In this document: in pieces, positions 25,170 through 36,770 of the stretch
Layout of the letters: the number at the start of each line of letters is the position of its first letter
Numbering within the stretch: position 1 is the first letter of the stretch
The notes under the pieces: generated by a model
Told to the model about the DNA's origin: nothing
Databases searched by the model: none
What the model saw: the letters and a program-made list of their open reading frames with translations, nothing else
Origin: Massilia eburnea
Lineage (GTDB): Bacteria; Pseudomonadota; Gammaproteobacteria; Burkholderiales; Burkholderiaceae_D
Direction: 5' to 3'
Length of the DNA: 64,000 nucleotides
Assembly (NCBI RefSeq): GCF_009720745.1
Contig: NZ_WNKX01000013.1
Location: forward strand, 93,947 to 157,946
Made by a program: the position numbers and the translations under genes

Positions 25170-26698
25170 GCTTCATCACCATGAATCTTGTCACGATGAT
25201 GTACCTGATCGCGTCTGTCTGCTTCATCCAGGCGCTGAAAGGTTTGTCGTCGCCGGCAAACGCGCGTAAAGGCAATGCCTTCGGCATGGCCGGCATGGCG
25301 ATTGCCGCCGTGACCACGATTGCACTGATCCTGCGTATCAAGGCGGATATGGCTGCCGCATCGGAAAGTGCGGAAGCCGTGGCTGCTGCCGCACGCGCCT
25401 TGGGCATGGACGTGCATGCGCGTTCCGGCTCCGGCGGACTGGGCCTCGGCCTGGTGGCGCTGGGCGTACTGGTCGGCGGCGGCATCGGCGCCGTGCTGGC
25501 CAAGCGCGTCGAAATGACCAAGATGCCGGAGCTGGTGGCGGCAATGCACTCGCTGATCGGTATGGCGGCAGTGTGCATCGCCATCGCCGCAGTGGCCGAA
25601 CCGCACGCCTTCGGCATTGCCGCACGCGGCGAAGCACTGCCGATGGGTAACCGCATCGAACTGTTCATCGGCACCTTTGTCGGCGCGATTACGTTCAGCG
25701 GTTCCGTGATCGCCTTCGGCAAGCTGGCCGGCAAGTACAAGTTCCGCCTGTTCCAGGGCGCACCGGTGGTGTTCAGCGGCCAGCACATGCTGAACCTCGT
25801 GCTGGCGCTGGTCATGGTCGGCCTGGGCCTGGTATTCGTGTTCAGCGGCGGCACCGCGCCGGCCTGGACCCCGTTCCTGATCATGACGGCGATTGCCTTC
25901 GTGCTGGGCGTGCTGATCATCATACCGATCGGCGGCGCCGACATGCCGGTCGTGGTGTCGATGCTGAACTCCTACTCCGGCTGGGCGGCGGCGGGCATCG
26001 GCTTTTCGCTCAACAACTCGATGCTGATCATTGCCGGGTCGCTGGTGGGTTCCTCGGGCGCCATCCTGTCCTACATCATGTGCAAGGCGATGAACCGCTC
26101 GTTCTTCAACGTGATCCTGGGCGGCTTCGGCGGCGACACTTCCGCCGCGGCGGCAGGCGGCGCGCAAGCACAGCGCAACGTCAAGTCGGGCTCCTCCGAC
26201 GACGCCGTCTTCCTGATGCAGAATGCCGAAACCGTGATCATCGTCCCAGGCTACGGCCTGGCGGTGGCGCGCGCCCAGCACGCGCTGAAGGAACTGGTCG
26301 AGAAACTCGGGCACCAGGGCGTCACGGTGAAATACGCGATCCACCCTGTCGCCGGCCGCATGCCGGGCCATATGAACGTACTGCTGGCGGAAGCCGAAGT
26401 GCCCTATGACCAGGTATTCGAGATGGAAGACATCAACAGCGAATTCGCGCAAGCCGACGTGGTCCTGGTGCTGGGCGCGAACGACGTGGTGAATCCAGCG
26501 GCGAAAGACCCCAAGTCCCCGATCGCCGGCATGCCGATCCTCGAAGCCTACAAAGCGAAAACCATCATCGTCAACAAACGCTCGATGGCATCCGGCTATG
26601 CCGGCCTGGACAACGAGCTGTTCTACATGGACAAGACCATGATGGTCTTCGGCGACGCCAAGAAAGTCCTGGAAGACATGGTGAAAGCCGCCGAGTAA
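25166..26698 (+). CDS. pntB: NAD(P) transhydrogenase beta subunit
   Basis: A 510-residue subunit with nine or so membrane helices (domain II) and the C-terminal NADP-binding domain III (about 330-510), shown by VIIVPGYGLAVARAQHAL, IHPVAGRMPGHMNVLLAEA and LVLGANDVVNPAA. It is about 45 residues longer than E. coli PntB, with an extra region after the second helix (MAAASESAEAVAAAARALGM). It closes the pnt operon and is followed by a palindromic element. Confidence 0.95.
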   Translation: MSFITMNLVTMMYLIASVCFIQALKGLSSPANARKGNAFGMAGMAIAAVTTIALILRIKADMAAASESAEAVAAAARALGMDVHARSGSGGLGLGLVALGVLVGGGIGAVLAKRVEMTKMPELVAAMHSLIGMAAVCIAIAAVAEPHAFGIAARGEALPMGNRIELFIGTFVGAITFSGSVIAFGKLAGKYKFRLFQGAPVVFSGQHMLNLVLALVMVGLGLVFVFSGGTAPAWTPFLIMTAIAFVLGVLIIIPIGGADMPVVVSMLNSYSGWAAAGIGFSLNNSMLIIAGSLVGSSGAILSYIMCKAMNRSFFNVILGGFGGDTSAAAAGGAQAQRNVKSGSSDDAVFLMQNAETVIIVPGYGLAVARAQHALKELVEKLGHQGVTVKYAIHPVAGRMPGHMNVLLAEAEVPYDQVFEMEDINSEFAQADVVLVLGANDVVNPAAKDPKSPIAGMPILEAYKAKTIIVNKRSMASGYAGLDNELFYMDKTMMVFGDAKKVLEDMVKAAE

Positions 26699-26710
26699 GA
26701 CAACAGCCCA

Positions 26711-26818
26711 GCCCGTGTCCCACCCTGGGGTCACACCCGAATCGGGACACGGGCCCAGCTGTTTAAGTAGATGAGCCTGTGTCCCATTTCGGGTGTGACC
26801 CCAGGGTGGGACACGGGC
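26711..26818. repeat. Long inverted repeat, family B (GTGTCCCACC word)
   Basis: Two about 44-base arms at 26711-26754 and 26775-26818 are near-perfect reverse complements, starting GCCCGTGTCCCACCCTGGGG; a few mismatches occur at the loop-proximal end. Each arm also contains its own partial dyad (CCCGTGTCCC / GGGACACGGG). It sits in the convergent gap between pntB and a minus-strand gene. The sequence differs from family A but the layout is the same. No T-run; may still stop transcription. Confidence 0.85.
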
Positions 26819-26827
26819 TCTGCTGTT

Positions 26828-27691
26828 TTAGTGGGGGGCTGGCTTGGCGCGCTGGCGCTGGAATTCGCTGATCTGCGCGGCGTAGCGTTGCAGCGAGGCG
26901 GGTGTGTGCCAGCTGTTCTGCGCTTTGATCATGGCGGCCGCGCCTTCCGGCGTGCCGACGATCTGCTCGATGCGCTTGACTGCGGCCATGCCCCAGGCGT
27001 TGCGCGGGCAGGCGATGCCGCCCAGCATGGGCTTGTTGTTCTGGGCGATCGGTACCGTGTGCAGCTTGCCGATGTCGGGCTCGGATTTGCTGGCGTATTG
27101 CAGCGCGTAGTCGTAGTCGAGGGTGTAGTCGGCGCGGCCGTGCATCACCAGCTTCAGCACATTGCGGCCGTATTCGCCGACCGAGGTGGTCTCCAGCCGT
27201 GAGCCGGCCGGCCGATTGGCCAGCAATTCATCCATCGCCGCGCCGTAGCTGCGGCGCTCCACCACGATGCCGCGCAAGGCGGGATCGCTCAGCACTTTCT
27301 GCAGGTCGGCTTCGCCATGCGCATTCAGCGGCAGGCGCGCTACCGTGCCTTCCTGGACGACCAGTTGCAGCGGCGGCACCAGGTTGGTGTTGACGAAGTA
27401 GGACAGCTTGTCCCGTTCTGCGTTGCGCAAGGCGGCGACGACGCAGGCTTGCTCGCCGCGTTCGATCATCAGCCAGGTGCGCTTGGGATTGGCGTAGATG
27501 AAGTGGTGCTCGGCTTCCGGCCACTGCGCTGTGATGTACAGCACGATCTGGTCGGCGATGCCGCTGGTGGGCTTGCCGTCCACCGGCATGGAGGCGGGCG
27601 GCACGTCGGGCATCAGCCAGGACATCTTGTCGCGCGCCTGCGCGCCCGGCAGCAGCAGGGCGGCGAGCAGGGCAGCGGCCAGGCGGTGCAT
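26828..27691 (-). CDS. Periplasmic substrate-binding-like protein (TIGR02285-like)
   Basis: A 287-residue protein with a cleavable signal peptide (to about residue 19, AQA). The body resembles family-3 solute-binding proteins: KMSWLMPDVPPASM at the start, an RTWLMIERGEQACVVAALRN lobe, and VLKLVMHGRADYTLDYDYAL. No ABC permease is nearby, and ligand is unknown. It starts 9 bases after ubiH and is the last gene of the amgK-murU-pepP-ubiH operon. Confidence 0.78.
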   Translation of the reverse strand: MHRLAAALLAALLLPGAQARDKMSWLMPDVPPASMPVDGKPTSGIADQIVLYITAQWPEAEHHFIYANPKRTWLMIERGEQACVVAALRNAERDKLSYFVNTNLVPPLQLVVQEGTVARLPLNAHGEADLQKVLSDPALRGIVVERRSYGAAMDELLANRPAGSRLETTSVGEYGRNVLKLVMHGRADYTLDYDYALQYASKSEPDIGKLHTVPIAQNNKPMLGGIACPRNAWGMAAVKRIEQIVGTPEGAAAMIKAQNSWHTPASLQRYAAQISEFQRQRAKPAPH

Positions 27692-27700
27692 CGCAGTCCT

Positions 27701-28833
27701 TCAGCGGCGGCCGTACATCATCAGTTCGGCCAGCACGGCGCGCGCCGGGGTGGCTACGTCGATCGCGGCCAGGCCCAGGCCGAGCAGCGGCTGCAGGGCC
27801 GATTCGTTGGCGAAGATGCGCGCCATGGTGTCGGTCAGGCGCACGGTGAGCTTGCGGTCGCGCTGGCGCTGCGCGGCGTATTCGGCCAGCGCCTGCGGGG
27901 TGGCGCCGCGTGCCAGGGCGCGCGCCAGTTCGGTCGCGTCGCGCAGGCCCAGGTTGAGACCCTGGCCGGCTACGGGGTGCAGCGTCTGCGCGGCGTTGCC
28001 GATGGCGACGCTGCGCGCGCTGCCGGTCGCGCCGGCGTTCAGGCCGAGCGGGAAGGCCAGGCGGCGCGTGGCGTGCGTGAACTTGCCGAGGCGCTCGCCG
28101 AACGTTTCACCGAGTTTGGCAAGAAAGGCGGCGTCGTCCAGCGCCAGGATGGCTTGCGCGCTTTCGGGGCGGGTGCACCATACCAGCGAGTAGCCGTCGT
28201 CCTGCGGCAGCAAGGCCAGCGGGCCTTCATTGGTGAAGCGTTCGTAGGCGCGGTGCGCGACCGGGGCGCCGCTATGCACCTGCGCGATGATGGCGCTCTG
28301 CCGGTAGTCGCGCGTTTCGGCTTTGTCGGCTTGTTCGCCGAACAGGCCGCCTTCGGCTTGCACCACGACGGCGGCGCGCAGCACGCGCGGGCCTTCGCCG
28401 TCGCTTGCGAGATGCAGGGTGACGCTGTCGGCCGCTTCATCGCTGCCGGTCACGCGCACCGGGCGCAGGGCGGCGATGCCGAGGCGGTTGCATACATTGC
28501 CCAGCGCTTCGACGATGGCGCCGTAGCGCGTGACATAGCCCAGGGCGGGAAGTTTGTGCTCGTCGCGCGTGATCATGCTGCGGCCGAACTGGCCGCGCCG
28601 CGAGACGTGGATTTCGTGGATGGCGGTGGCGTGGATCGGCCAGGCGCCGACCTGCTCGAGGATCTGGCGGCTGCCGTAGGACAGGGCCAGGGTGCGCGGA
28701 TCCTGCATCGCTTGCTCGAGCGGCTTGGCGTCGACCAGCACGATGCGCGATGCGTCGACGCCGCGTTTCACCAGCAGGGCCGCCAGCGCCATGCCGGCCG
28801 GGCCGGCGCCGCAGATGGCGATATCGTAATCAA

Positions 28834-28837
<4 letters not shown>
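27701..28837 (-). CDS. ubiH: FAD-dependent ubiquinone-biosynthesis hydroxylase, UbiH type
   Basis: A 378-residue flavoprotein monooxygenase of the UbiH/UbiI/UbiF family. It has the N-terminal FAD motif AICGAGPAGMALA and the second FAD-binding segment GNAAQTLHPVAGQGLNLG. Position after pepP, with an ATGA overlap, is the E. coli pepP-ubiH order, which favours UbiH; the regiospecificity cannot be read directly. Confidence 0.88.
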
Positions 28838-30155
<1,318 letters not shown>

Positions 30156-30159
<4 letters not shown>

Positions 30160-30851
30160 GCGTTGAGTTCTTCCAGCTGCTGCACGGTGCCGACGTTGAC
30201 CCATTCATCCTGGTAGATCTCGCCGCCGATGCGGCCCTGGCCGGCGAACTCGAACAGCAGCTTGCCCAGGCCGGCCTTCTGGCCCGGCGCAATGGCGGCG
30301 AACATTTCGGGGCGGTACACGCCGATATTGGCGAAGTTCCACTTGGGCGAGCCCTGGCTGGCCACCGTGTAGAGGTTCAGCGCGAAATCGCCTTCCGGGT
30401 TATGCCATGGGTTCGGCGTGAGCCAGATCCAGCCGATGTCGCGCACGTGGGCCGGGTACGGCTCGCCGCGGTGGTCCTTGTCCTTCAGCACGTCCAGCGC
30501 TTCGGAGAAATCGAAGTGCGGGCAGTAGATATCGCCCGACAGCGCCAGGAAGGGCTCTTCGCCCAGCAGGTGCAGGGCGTTGGCGATGCCGCCTGCCGTT
30601 TCCAGCGCTTCCGCTTCCGGCGAGTACTGGATTCTGGCGCCGAACTGCGAACCGTCGCCCAGGGCTTCCTCGATCATCTGGCCCAGGTGGGCGTGGTTGA
30701 TCACGATCTCGGTGATCCCGGCGCGCACCAGGTTCTGGATATGCCAGACGATCAGCGGCCGGCCGCGCACCTTCAGCAGCGGCTTGGGGCAGGTGTCGGT
30801 CAGGGGGCGCATACGTTCGCCGCGGCCGGCGGCGAGGATCATGGCTTTCAT
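30156..30851 (-). CDS. murU: N-acetylmuramate-1-phosphate uridylyltransferase-like nucleotidyltransferase
   Basis: A 231-residue sugar-1-phosphate nucleotidyltransferase with N-terminal signature AMILAAGRGERMRPLTD, then PKPLL, and ETAGGIANAL with LALSGDIYC holding the metal Asp. Its position between an AmgK-like kinase and pepP, beside lptD, matches the Pseudomonas amgK-murU pair, which recycles MurNAc to UDP-MurNAc around de novo synthesis. Other sugar nucleotidyltransferases look alike, so the assignment rests on context. Confidence 0.85.
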
Positions 30852-30861
30852 GCGTGTTCCC

Positions 30862-31914
30862 TCAGAAGGTATAGCCCACTTGCGGCGCAGTGCCTTCCAG
30901 CGTGTCGAGCAGCTTGACGAGCGGCTTGAGGTCGCGGTAGCGGTTGGCGGTCTTGCGCACGTATTCCATCACGGTCGGCAGGTCGCCCAGGTAGTTCGGC
31001 TTGCCGTCGCGGTAGTTCAGGCGGCAGAAGATGCCGAGGATCTTCAGGTGGCGCTGCAAGGCCATGTACTCGAAGTCCTTGTAGAACTCATCGAAGTCCT
31101 TCTTCACCGGCAGGCCGGCGCTGCGCGCGTGCTGCCAGTAGCGGATCAGCCAGTCCAGCACCAGTTCCTCGTCCCACGACACATAGGCGTCGCGCAGCAG
31201 CGAGGCGCAATCGTAGGTGATCGGGCCCCACACGGCGTCCTGGAAATCGAGGATGCCCGGGTTGCCCTCGTCCATCCACATCAGGTTGCGCGAGTGGTAG
31301 TCGCGGTGCATGAAGACCTGGGGCTGGGCCAGGCAGTTGGCCAGGATCGCGTCGAATACCTTGTCCAGTTCCTGCTGCTGTTTTTCCGTCAGGGCGGCGG
31401 CCAGGTGCTTGCCGATATACCACTCCGGGAAGATATTCAGTTCGCGCAGCATGAAGGCGCGGTCGAATTCGGGCAGCACGCCGGGCTGGCTGGCCTGCTG
31501 GATCTTGACCAGGGCCGACAGCGCTTCGGCGTACAGGGCGGCGGCCGAATCGTGGTTCAGGGCTTGCAGGTAGGTGGTTGTGCCCAGGTCCGACATCAGC
31601 ACGAAGCCTTGCGCGGGGTCTTCGGCGGCGATTTTCGGCACCGAGACGCCGGCGCCGGCCAGCAGGCGGTCCACTTTCAGGAAGGCCGGCACGTTCTCGC
31701 GCTCGGGCGGGGCGTCCATGGCGACCAGGGTGGCGCCGTGGACGGCGCGGTGTTCGGGCAGCACGTCGACGCGGAAATAGCGGCGGAAGCTGGCGTCCTC
31801 CGAGGCGGGACGGGCCGAAGCGGCATGCACCAGGCCTGTCGCTTGCAGCCAGGCGGTGAGCGCGGCAAGGCGTGGATCGGCGGCGGGGGATGGTGAATTA
31901 GATAATAAAGACAT
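30862..31914 (-). CDS. amgK: Anomeric MurNAc/GlcNAc kinase AmgK-like phosphotransferase
   Basis: A 350-residue aminoglycoside-phosphotransferase-fold kinase. The catalytic loop reads FMHRDYHSRNLMW and the metal-binding segment LDFQDAVWGP. The N-terminal DASFRRYFRV is a nucleotide-loop segment. It precedes murU by 10 bases and is divergent from lptD, which is the amgK-murU arrangement of the cell-wall recycling pathway. The ATG at 31914 is chosen over an upstream in-frame ATG because it leaves the promoter region free. Confidence 0.88.
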   Translation of the reverse strand: MSLLSNSPSPAADPRLAALTAWLQATGLVHAASARPASEDASFRRYFRVDVLPEHRAVHGATLVAMDAPPERENVPAFLKVDRLLAGAGVSVPKIAAEDPAQGFVLMSDLGTTTYLQALNHDSAAALYAEALSALVKIQQASQPGVLPEFDRAFMLRELNIFPEWYIGKHLAAALTEKQQQELDKVFDAILANCLAQPQVFMHRDYHSRNLMWMDEGNPGILDFQDAVWGPITYDCASLLRDAYVSWDEELVLDWLIRYWQHARSAGLPVKKDFDEFYKDFEYMALQRHLKILGIFCRLNYRDGKPNYLGDLPTVMEYVRKTANRYRDLKPLVKLLDTLEGTAPQVGYTF

Positions 31915-31955
31915 TAAAGCAGCCTGCGAAAACCAGTTGTGGGTAAAGATTCCCA

Positions 31956-31961
31956 TATAAT
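31956..31961 (+). promoter_or_regulatory. Consensus -10 element in the amgK/lptD divergent spacer
   Basis: A perfect TATAAT lies in the 95-base divergent region, 48 bases before the lptD ATG. A convincing -35 at 17 bases is not seen (CCAGTT/CAGTTG). It could serve lptD; the reverse strand also has a TTATTATAT stretch that could serve amgK. Confidence 0.4.
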
Positions 31962-32009
31962 AAGGGATTCACATTAAAAAATCGCCTTTATGGTGTCGTC
32001 CCACCACCC

Positions 32010-34241
32010 ATGACCCGGTTCCTGGCTCCCCCCAACACCAAACGCTGGGCGTTCGCCTTGACCGCCATTGCCGCCGCGACCGCGGCGGTGTCCGCCCATG
32101 CCCAGACGTCGGCCAAGCGCCCGCCGCACGTGGAAGACAAGAACGCCGTCACGACCGTGCGCGCGGAAGATATTGCCGGCCGTCCGGAGCGCGAACTGAC
32201 CTTGCTGCGCGACGTGGAAGTGGTGCACGACAAGACGCGCGTGACCGCCGACGCGGCCAACTTCCAGCAAGTGGAGCAGGAGCTCGAAGCCAAGGGCAGC
32301 GTGCGCATCTGGCGCTTCGGCGACTACTACACGGCCGATGAACTGAAGCTGAACATGGAAACGGGGCGCGGCTATGCGCTGCAGCCGACCTACCAGCTGG
32401 AGGCGAACAACGCGCAGGGCAAGGCGCAGCGCATCAACTTCCTGAACGAAGACGAGGCGCAGGTGGTCGATGGCACCTACAGCACCTGCCAGGGCCCCAA
32501 TCCCGACTGGTACCTGAAGGCGCGCTCGCTGAACCTGGACCAGGGGCGCGACGTCGGCACCGCCGGCGCCACCCTGATCTACTTCAAGGACGTGCCGATC
32601 CTGGGCACGCCGGCGCTGTCGTTCTCGCTGTCGGGCGCGCGGCGTTCGGGCTGGCTGCCGCCGACGCCGGCCTACAACTCGCGCGGCGGCGCCGAACTGC
32701 TGGTGCCTTATTACTTCAATATCGCGCCGAACCGCGACCTGACGCTGTACCCGCGCTATATTTCCCGGCGCGGCTTCCAGCTCGGCGCTGTGGGCCGCTA
32801 TATCGGCGAGACCGATGCCGGCAACTATTACGAGGGCCGCACCTTCCTCGAGTACCTGCCCAACGACAAGGAAGCCAACCGCGACCGCTGGCAGCTGCAG
32901 TCGGTGCATACCCAGGGCCTGGCCAAGGACTGGACCTACGGCTGGAACGTGCGCGCCGCCTCGGACAACAACTATCCGAACGATTTTTCCAAGACCATTT
33001 CCTCGTCGGCCGAGCGCCAGCTGCTCAAGGAGCTGCGCACCGACTACCACGGCGAATTCTGGAGCCTGACCGCGCGCGTGCAGAAGTACCACGTGCTGCA
33101 GGACCCGGATGCGGTGACCAACCCTTCGCTGTTCGTGACGCGCCCTTACGACCGCCTGCCGGCGATCAACCTGCACGCGGCGCAATACGACGTGGGCGGC
33201 TTCGACTTGCAGCTCGACTCCGAGCTGACCCGCTTCTGGCATCCGGACCTGATCAAGGGTAACCGCCTGGTGGCGGTGCCGCAACTGAGCTACCCGATCA
33301 TCGGCCCGTCCTACTTCGTGACGCCGAAGCTGATGCTCAACGCCAGCGCCTACCAGCTCGACGCCTTCGGCACCGATCCGTCCAAGTCGCTCAGCCGCGC
33401 GGTGCCCACCTTGTCGCTCGATTCGGGCCTGGTGTTCGAACGCGACGCCAAGCTGGGCGGCAAGGCGGCCACCCAGACCCTGGAGCCGCGCCTGTTCTAC
33501 GTCTACACGCCGTACCGCAAGCAGGACCAGTTCCCCAACTTCGACACGGCGCCGGCCACCTTCAACTTCTCGCAGATCTTCAGCGAGAACCGCTTCGTCG
33601 GCTCCGACCGCATCGGCGACGCCAACCAGGTGACGGCGGCCGTGGTGTCGCGCTTCCTGGAGAGCAGCGGCGCGGAGCGCCTGCGCCTGGCGTTCGGCCA
33701 GCGCTTCTACTTCGCCGACCAGCGGGTGCAGATCGACAATTCCACGCCGGTCAACAACAGCCGTTCAGACATGCTGCTCGCCGCCACCGGCCGCATCTCC
33801 GCTTCCTGGGGCATCGACAGCCTGGTGCAGTACAACCCGTCCACCAGCAAGGTCACGACCTCGAACATGACGGTGCAGTACATGCCGGGCACCTACAAGG
33901 TGATCAACGCCGGCTACCGCTACGTGCGCGACAGCTTCAAGAACGCCGACCTGTCGGCCCAGTGGCCGCTCACCTCCAAATGGTTCGGCGTGGGCCGTAT
34001 GTCATACTCGCTGCGCGAGCACAAGGTGCTGGAGAACGTGATCGGCCTGGAATACAACTGCGATTGCTGGGTATTCCGCATGGGCGCGCAGCGCTTCGTC
34101 ACCACCGCCAACAAGACCTCGACCCAGTTCTTCTTCCAGCTGGAGTTGAACGGCCTGTCCAAATTCGGTCTCGGCAACCCGCTGGAGGTGCTGAAAAACA
34201 GCATTCCCGGCTATCGCCGCGTAAATGAAGGCACGCGTTAA
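32010..34241 (+). CDS. lptD: LPS-assembly outer-membrane protein LptD
   Basis: A 743-residue outer-membrane barrel that inserts lipopolysaccharide with LptE (gene at 49811). A signal peptide ends near residue 31 (AHA). A jellyroll/OstA domain follows (RDVEVVHDKTRVTADAANFQ), then the LptD barrel. Cysteines are visible in YSTCQGPNP and in EYNCDCWVFR, where the C-terminal CxC pair usually takes part in the disulfides with the N-terminal domain. First of lptD-surA-pdxA-rsmA, a conserved proteobacterial order. Confidence 0.96.
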   Translation: MTRFLAPPNTKRWAFALTAIAAATAAVSAHAQTSAKRPPHVEDKNAVTTVRAEDIAGRPERELTLLRDVEVVHDKTRVTADAANFQQVEQELEAKGSVRIWRFGDYYTADELKLNMETGRGYALQPTYQLEANNAQGKAQRINFLNEDEAQVVDGTYSTCQGPNPDWYLKARSLNLDQGRDVGTAGATLIYFKDVPILGTPALSFSLSGARRSGWLPPTPAYNSRGGAELLVPYYFNIAPNRDLTLYPRYISRRGFQLGAVGRYIGETDAGNYYEGRTFLEYLPNDKEANRDRWQLQSVHTQGLAKDWTYGWNVRAASDNNYPNDFSKTISSSAERQLLKELRTDYHGEFWSLTARVQKYHVLQDPDAVTNPSLFVTRPYDRLPAINLHAAQYDVGGFDLQLDSELTRFWHPDLIKGNRLVAVPQLSYPIIGPSYFVTPKLMLNASAYQLDAFGTDPSKSLSRAVPTLSLDSGLVFERDAKLGGKAATQTLEPRLFYVYTPYRKQDQFPNFDTAPATFNFSQIFSENRFVGSDRIGDANQVTAAVVSRFLESSGAERLRLAFGQRFYFADQRVQIDNSTPVNNSRSDMLLAATGRISASWGIDSLVQYNPSTSKVTTSNMTVQYMPGTYKVINAGYRYVRDSFKNADLSAQWPLTSKWFGVGRMSYSLREHKVLENVIGLEYNCDCWVFRMGAQRFVTTANKTSTQFFFQLELNGLSKFGLGNPLEVLKNSIPGYRRVNEGTR

Positions 34242-34267
34242 GCTTTCGACTTCCTCAACACTGATAC

Positions 34268-35683
34268 ATGAGCGTTTCAGATATGCACCCGATCAAATTA
34301 GCTGCTGCCCTGCTGTGTGCCTCCCTCGCCGTTCCGGCCCTGGCGCAAGACGCCAAGCCTGCCGCTGCCAAGCCGGCCGCGCCGGCCGCCAAGCCGGCGG
34401 CGCCAGCATCATCGAAGGGCTTCACGCCGCCGGGCCAGTCGGCCAACGCGCCGATCGACGCCATCGCCGTCATCGTCAACGATGAAGTGATCACCCAGCG
34501 CGAACTGAACGAGCGCGTGGCCACCATCGTGCAGCGCATGCAGCAGCAGAAAGTGGCGCTGCCCGATGCGGCCGAACTGCGCAAGCAGGTGCTCGAGCGC
34601 ATGATCGTGGAACGCGCCCAGCTGCAGCTGGCCAAGGAAATGGGCGTGCGGGTGGACGACAATATGCTCGACCGCGCCATCGGCCGCATCGCCGAACAGC
34701 AGAAGATGACGGTGCAGCAGCTGCGCAACCAGATGGAAAAGGAAGGCACCACCTTCGCCGCCTTCCGCGAAGAGATCCGCGAAGAGATCACCATGCAGCG
34801 CCTGCGCGAGTATGAGGTCGACAACAAGATCAATATCTCGGAAGCGGAAGTGGACAACTTCATCGCTTCGGAAAAGGCCGCCGCCTCCGAGCAGTTCGAA
34901 TTGAACATCTCGCAGATCATGGTGCGCATTCCGGAAAACGCCGCGCCGGACGTGATTTCGCAGCGCTTGAAGCGCGCCGAGGAAGTGGCGCGCCAGCTGC
35001 GCACCGGCGCCGACTTCGCCAAGATGGCCGCCACCTATTCCGACGCCTCGGACGCGCTGCAGGGCGGCGCCGTCGGCTGGCGTCCCAGCAGCGCGCTGCC
35101 GCCGCTGTTCGCCGATGCGCTGAACAAGCTCAAGCCGGGCCAGGTCACGCCGATCATCAAGAGCGCGGCCGGCTTCCACATCCTGAAGCTGGTCGACAAG
35201 CGCAGCATGGCCGATGCGGCCGCGGCGGAAACCGTGCAGCAGACCCACGTGCGCCACATCCTGCTCAAGATCACGCCGACCATGAGCGCCGCCGACGCCA
35301 AGCGCAAGCTGCTGGAACTGAAGGAGCGCCTGGACCACGGCTCGGCCAAGTTCGAAGACCTGGCGCGCCTGTTCTCCAACGACGGTTCGGCCAGCAAGGG
35401 CGGCGACCTGGGTTGGCTGTACCCGGGCGACACCGTGCCGGAAATGGAGCAGGCCATGAATGCGCTGAAGGTCGGCCAGGTATCGGAACCGGTGGAAACC
35501 TCCTTCGGCTACCACCTGATCGAAGTGCTCGAGCGCAAGACCGACGACGTCTCGAAAGAGAAGCAGCGCGCCGCCGCCCGCAACGCACTGCGCGAGCGCA
35601 AGCTGGTGGAAGCGGTGGAAGACTGGCAGCGTGAAGTGCGCGACCGCGCCTACGTCGAATTCCGCGACGAATCGCTGAAATAA
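34268..35683 (+). CDS. surA: Periplasmic chaperone / peptidyl-prolyl isomerase SurA
   Basis: A 471-residue protein that helps fold outer-membrane proteins such as LptD. It has a signal peptide, an unusual Ala/Pro/Lys-rich linker (residues about 25-48), a SurA N-domain ([15 protein letters not shown]), and two parvulin domains with [14 protein letters not shown] and [15 protein letters not shown] second in-frame ATG at 34283 gives a cleaner signal peptide and may be the true start. Confidence 0.95.
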   Translation: MSVSDMHPIKLAAALLCASLAVPALAQDAKPAAAKPAAPAAKPAAPASSKGFTPPGQSANAPIDAIAVIVNDEVITQRELNERVATIVQRMQQQKVALPDAAELRKQVLERMIVERAQLQLAKEMGVRVDDNMLDRAIGRIAEQQKMTVQQLRNQMEKEGTTFAAFREEIREEITMQRLREYEVDNKINISEAEVDNFIASEKAAASEQFELNISQIMVRIPENAAPDVISQRLKRAEEVARQLRTGADFAKMAATYSDASDALQGGAVGWRPSSALPPLFADALNKLKPGQVTPIIKSAAGFHILKLVDKRSMADAAAAETVQQTHVRHILLKITPTMSAADAKRKLLELKERLDHGSAKFEDLARLFSNDGSASKGGDLGWLYPGDTVPEMEQAMNALKVGQVSEPVETSFGYHLIEVLERKTDDVSKEKQRAAARNALRERKLVEAVEDWQREVRDRAYVEFRDESLK

Positions 35684-35699
35684 GCAGGCGGGGGACACC

Positions 35700-36758
35700 A
35701 TGAGCGCCAACCTGCAAGCACGGCGCCCAGGTGTGCGCCCCGTTATTGCCATCACCACCGGCGAGCCGGCCGGCATCGGCCCGGAAATCGCCATCCGCGC
35801 GGCGTGGGCCATGCGGCACCGGGTCAACGCGGTGCTGGTGGGCGACGCCGCCTTCCTGGCCATGACCGCGGCCGAAATCGACCCCGCGATCCGCATCAGC
35901 GCCGTCACCACCATGGCTGCGCGCAACGCCGGCCTGCCGCACTTCGGCGCCGACCGCCTGTGCGCCCTGGACATCCCGCTCGGCGCCCACGTGCAGCCGG
36001 GCGTGCTCGATAAGGAAAACGGCCGCTATGTGCTGGCCACGCTGGACGCCGCCATCGAAGGCATCAAGGCCGGCTGGTTCGAGGCGGTGGCCACCGCGCC
36101 GGTGCAGAAATCCACCATCAACGACGCCGGCGTGCCGTTCTCCGGCCACACCGAATATTTTGCCGAGCAGACCGGCACGGCGCGCGTGGTGATGATGCTG
36201 GCCGGCCAGCCGCACACCGAAGGCTCGGCCCATCTGCGCGTCGCCCTGGCCACCACCCACCTGCCGCTGAAGGACGTCGGCGCCGCCATCACCCGGGACG
36301 GCCTGGGCCAGACGCTCGACATCATTGACGCCGACCTGCGCGCCAAATTCGGCATCGCCGCCCCGCGCATCCTAGTGGCCGGCCTCAATCCCCACGCCGG
36401 CGAAAACGGCTACCTGGGGCGCGAGGAAATCGACACCATCATCCCGGCGCTGGAGGCGGCGCGCGCGCGCGGCATCGACGCCCGCGGCCCCTATCCGGCC
36501 GACACCCTGTTCCAGCCCAAATACCTGAAAGACGCCGACTGCGTGCTGGCCATGTACCACGACCAGGGCCTGCCCGTGCTGAAATACGCCACCTTCGGCC
36601 AGGGCGTCAACATCACCCTCGGCCTGCCGCTGATCCGCACCTCGGTCGACCACGGCACCGCCCTCGACCTGGCCGCGCAAGGCCTGGGCCGCGCCGACTG
36701 CTCCAGCATGCAGGCCGCCCTGGCCGCCGCGCTGCAGATGGCGCAAGCAAGTCAATAA
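35700..36758 (+). CDS. pdxA: 4-hydroxythreonine-4-phosphate dehydrogenase
   Basis: A 352-residue enzyme of vitamin B6 synthesis that oxidises 4-phosphohydroxy-L-threonine with NAD. Shows [11 protein letters not shown] at the N-terminus, [26 protein letters not shown] and the metal-ligand segment [11 protein letters not shown]. It begins 17 bases after surA and belongs to the same operon. Confidence 0.96.
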   Translation: MSANLQARRPGVRPVIAITTGEPAGIGPEIAIRAAWAMRHRVNAVLVGDAAFLAMTAAEIDPAIRISAVTTMAARNAGLPHFGADRLCALDIPLGAHVQPGVLDKENGRYVLATLDAAIEGIKAGWFEAVATAPVQKSTINDAGVPFSGHTEYFAEQTGTARVVMMLAGQPHTEGSAHLRVALATTHLPLKDVGAAITRDGLGQTLDIIDADLRAKFGIAAPRILVAGLNPHAGENGYLGREEIDTIIPALEAARARGIDARGPYPADTLFQPKYLKDADCVLAMYHDQGLPVLKYATFGQGVNITLGLPLIRTSVDHGTALDLAAQGLGRADCSSMQAALAAALQMAQASQ

Positions 36759-36770
36759 GAAAGAACAAAC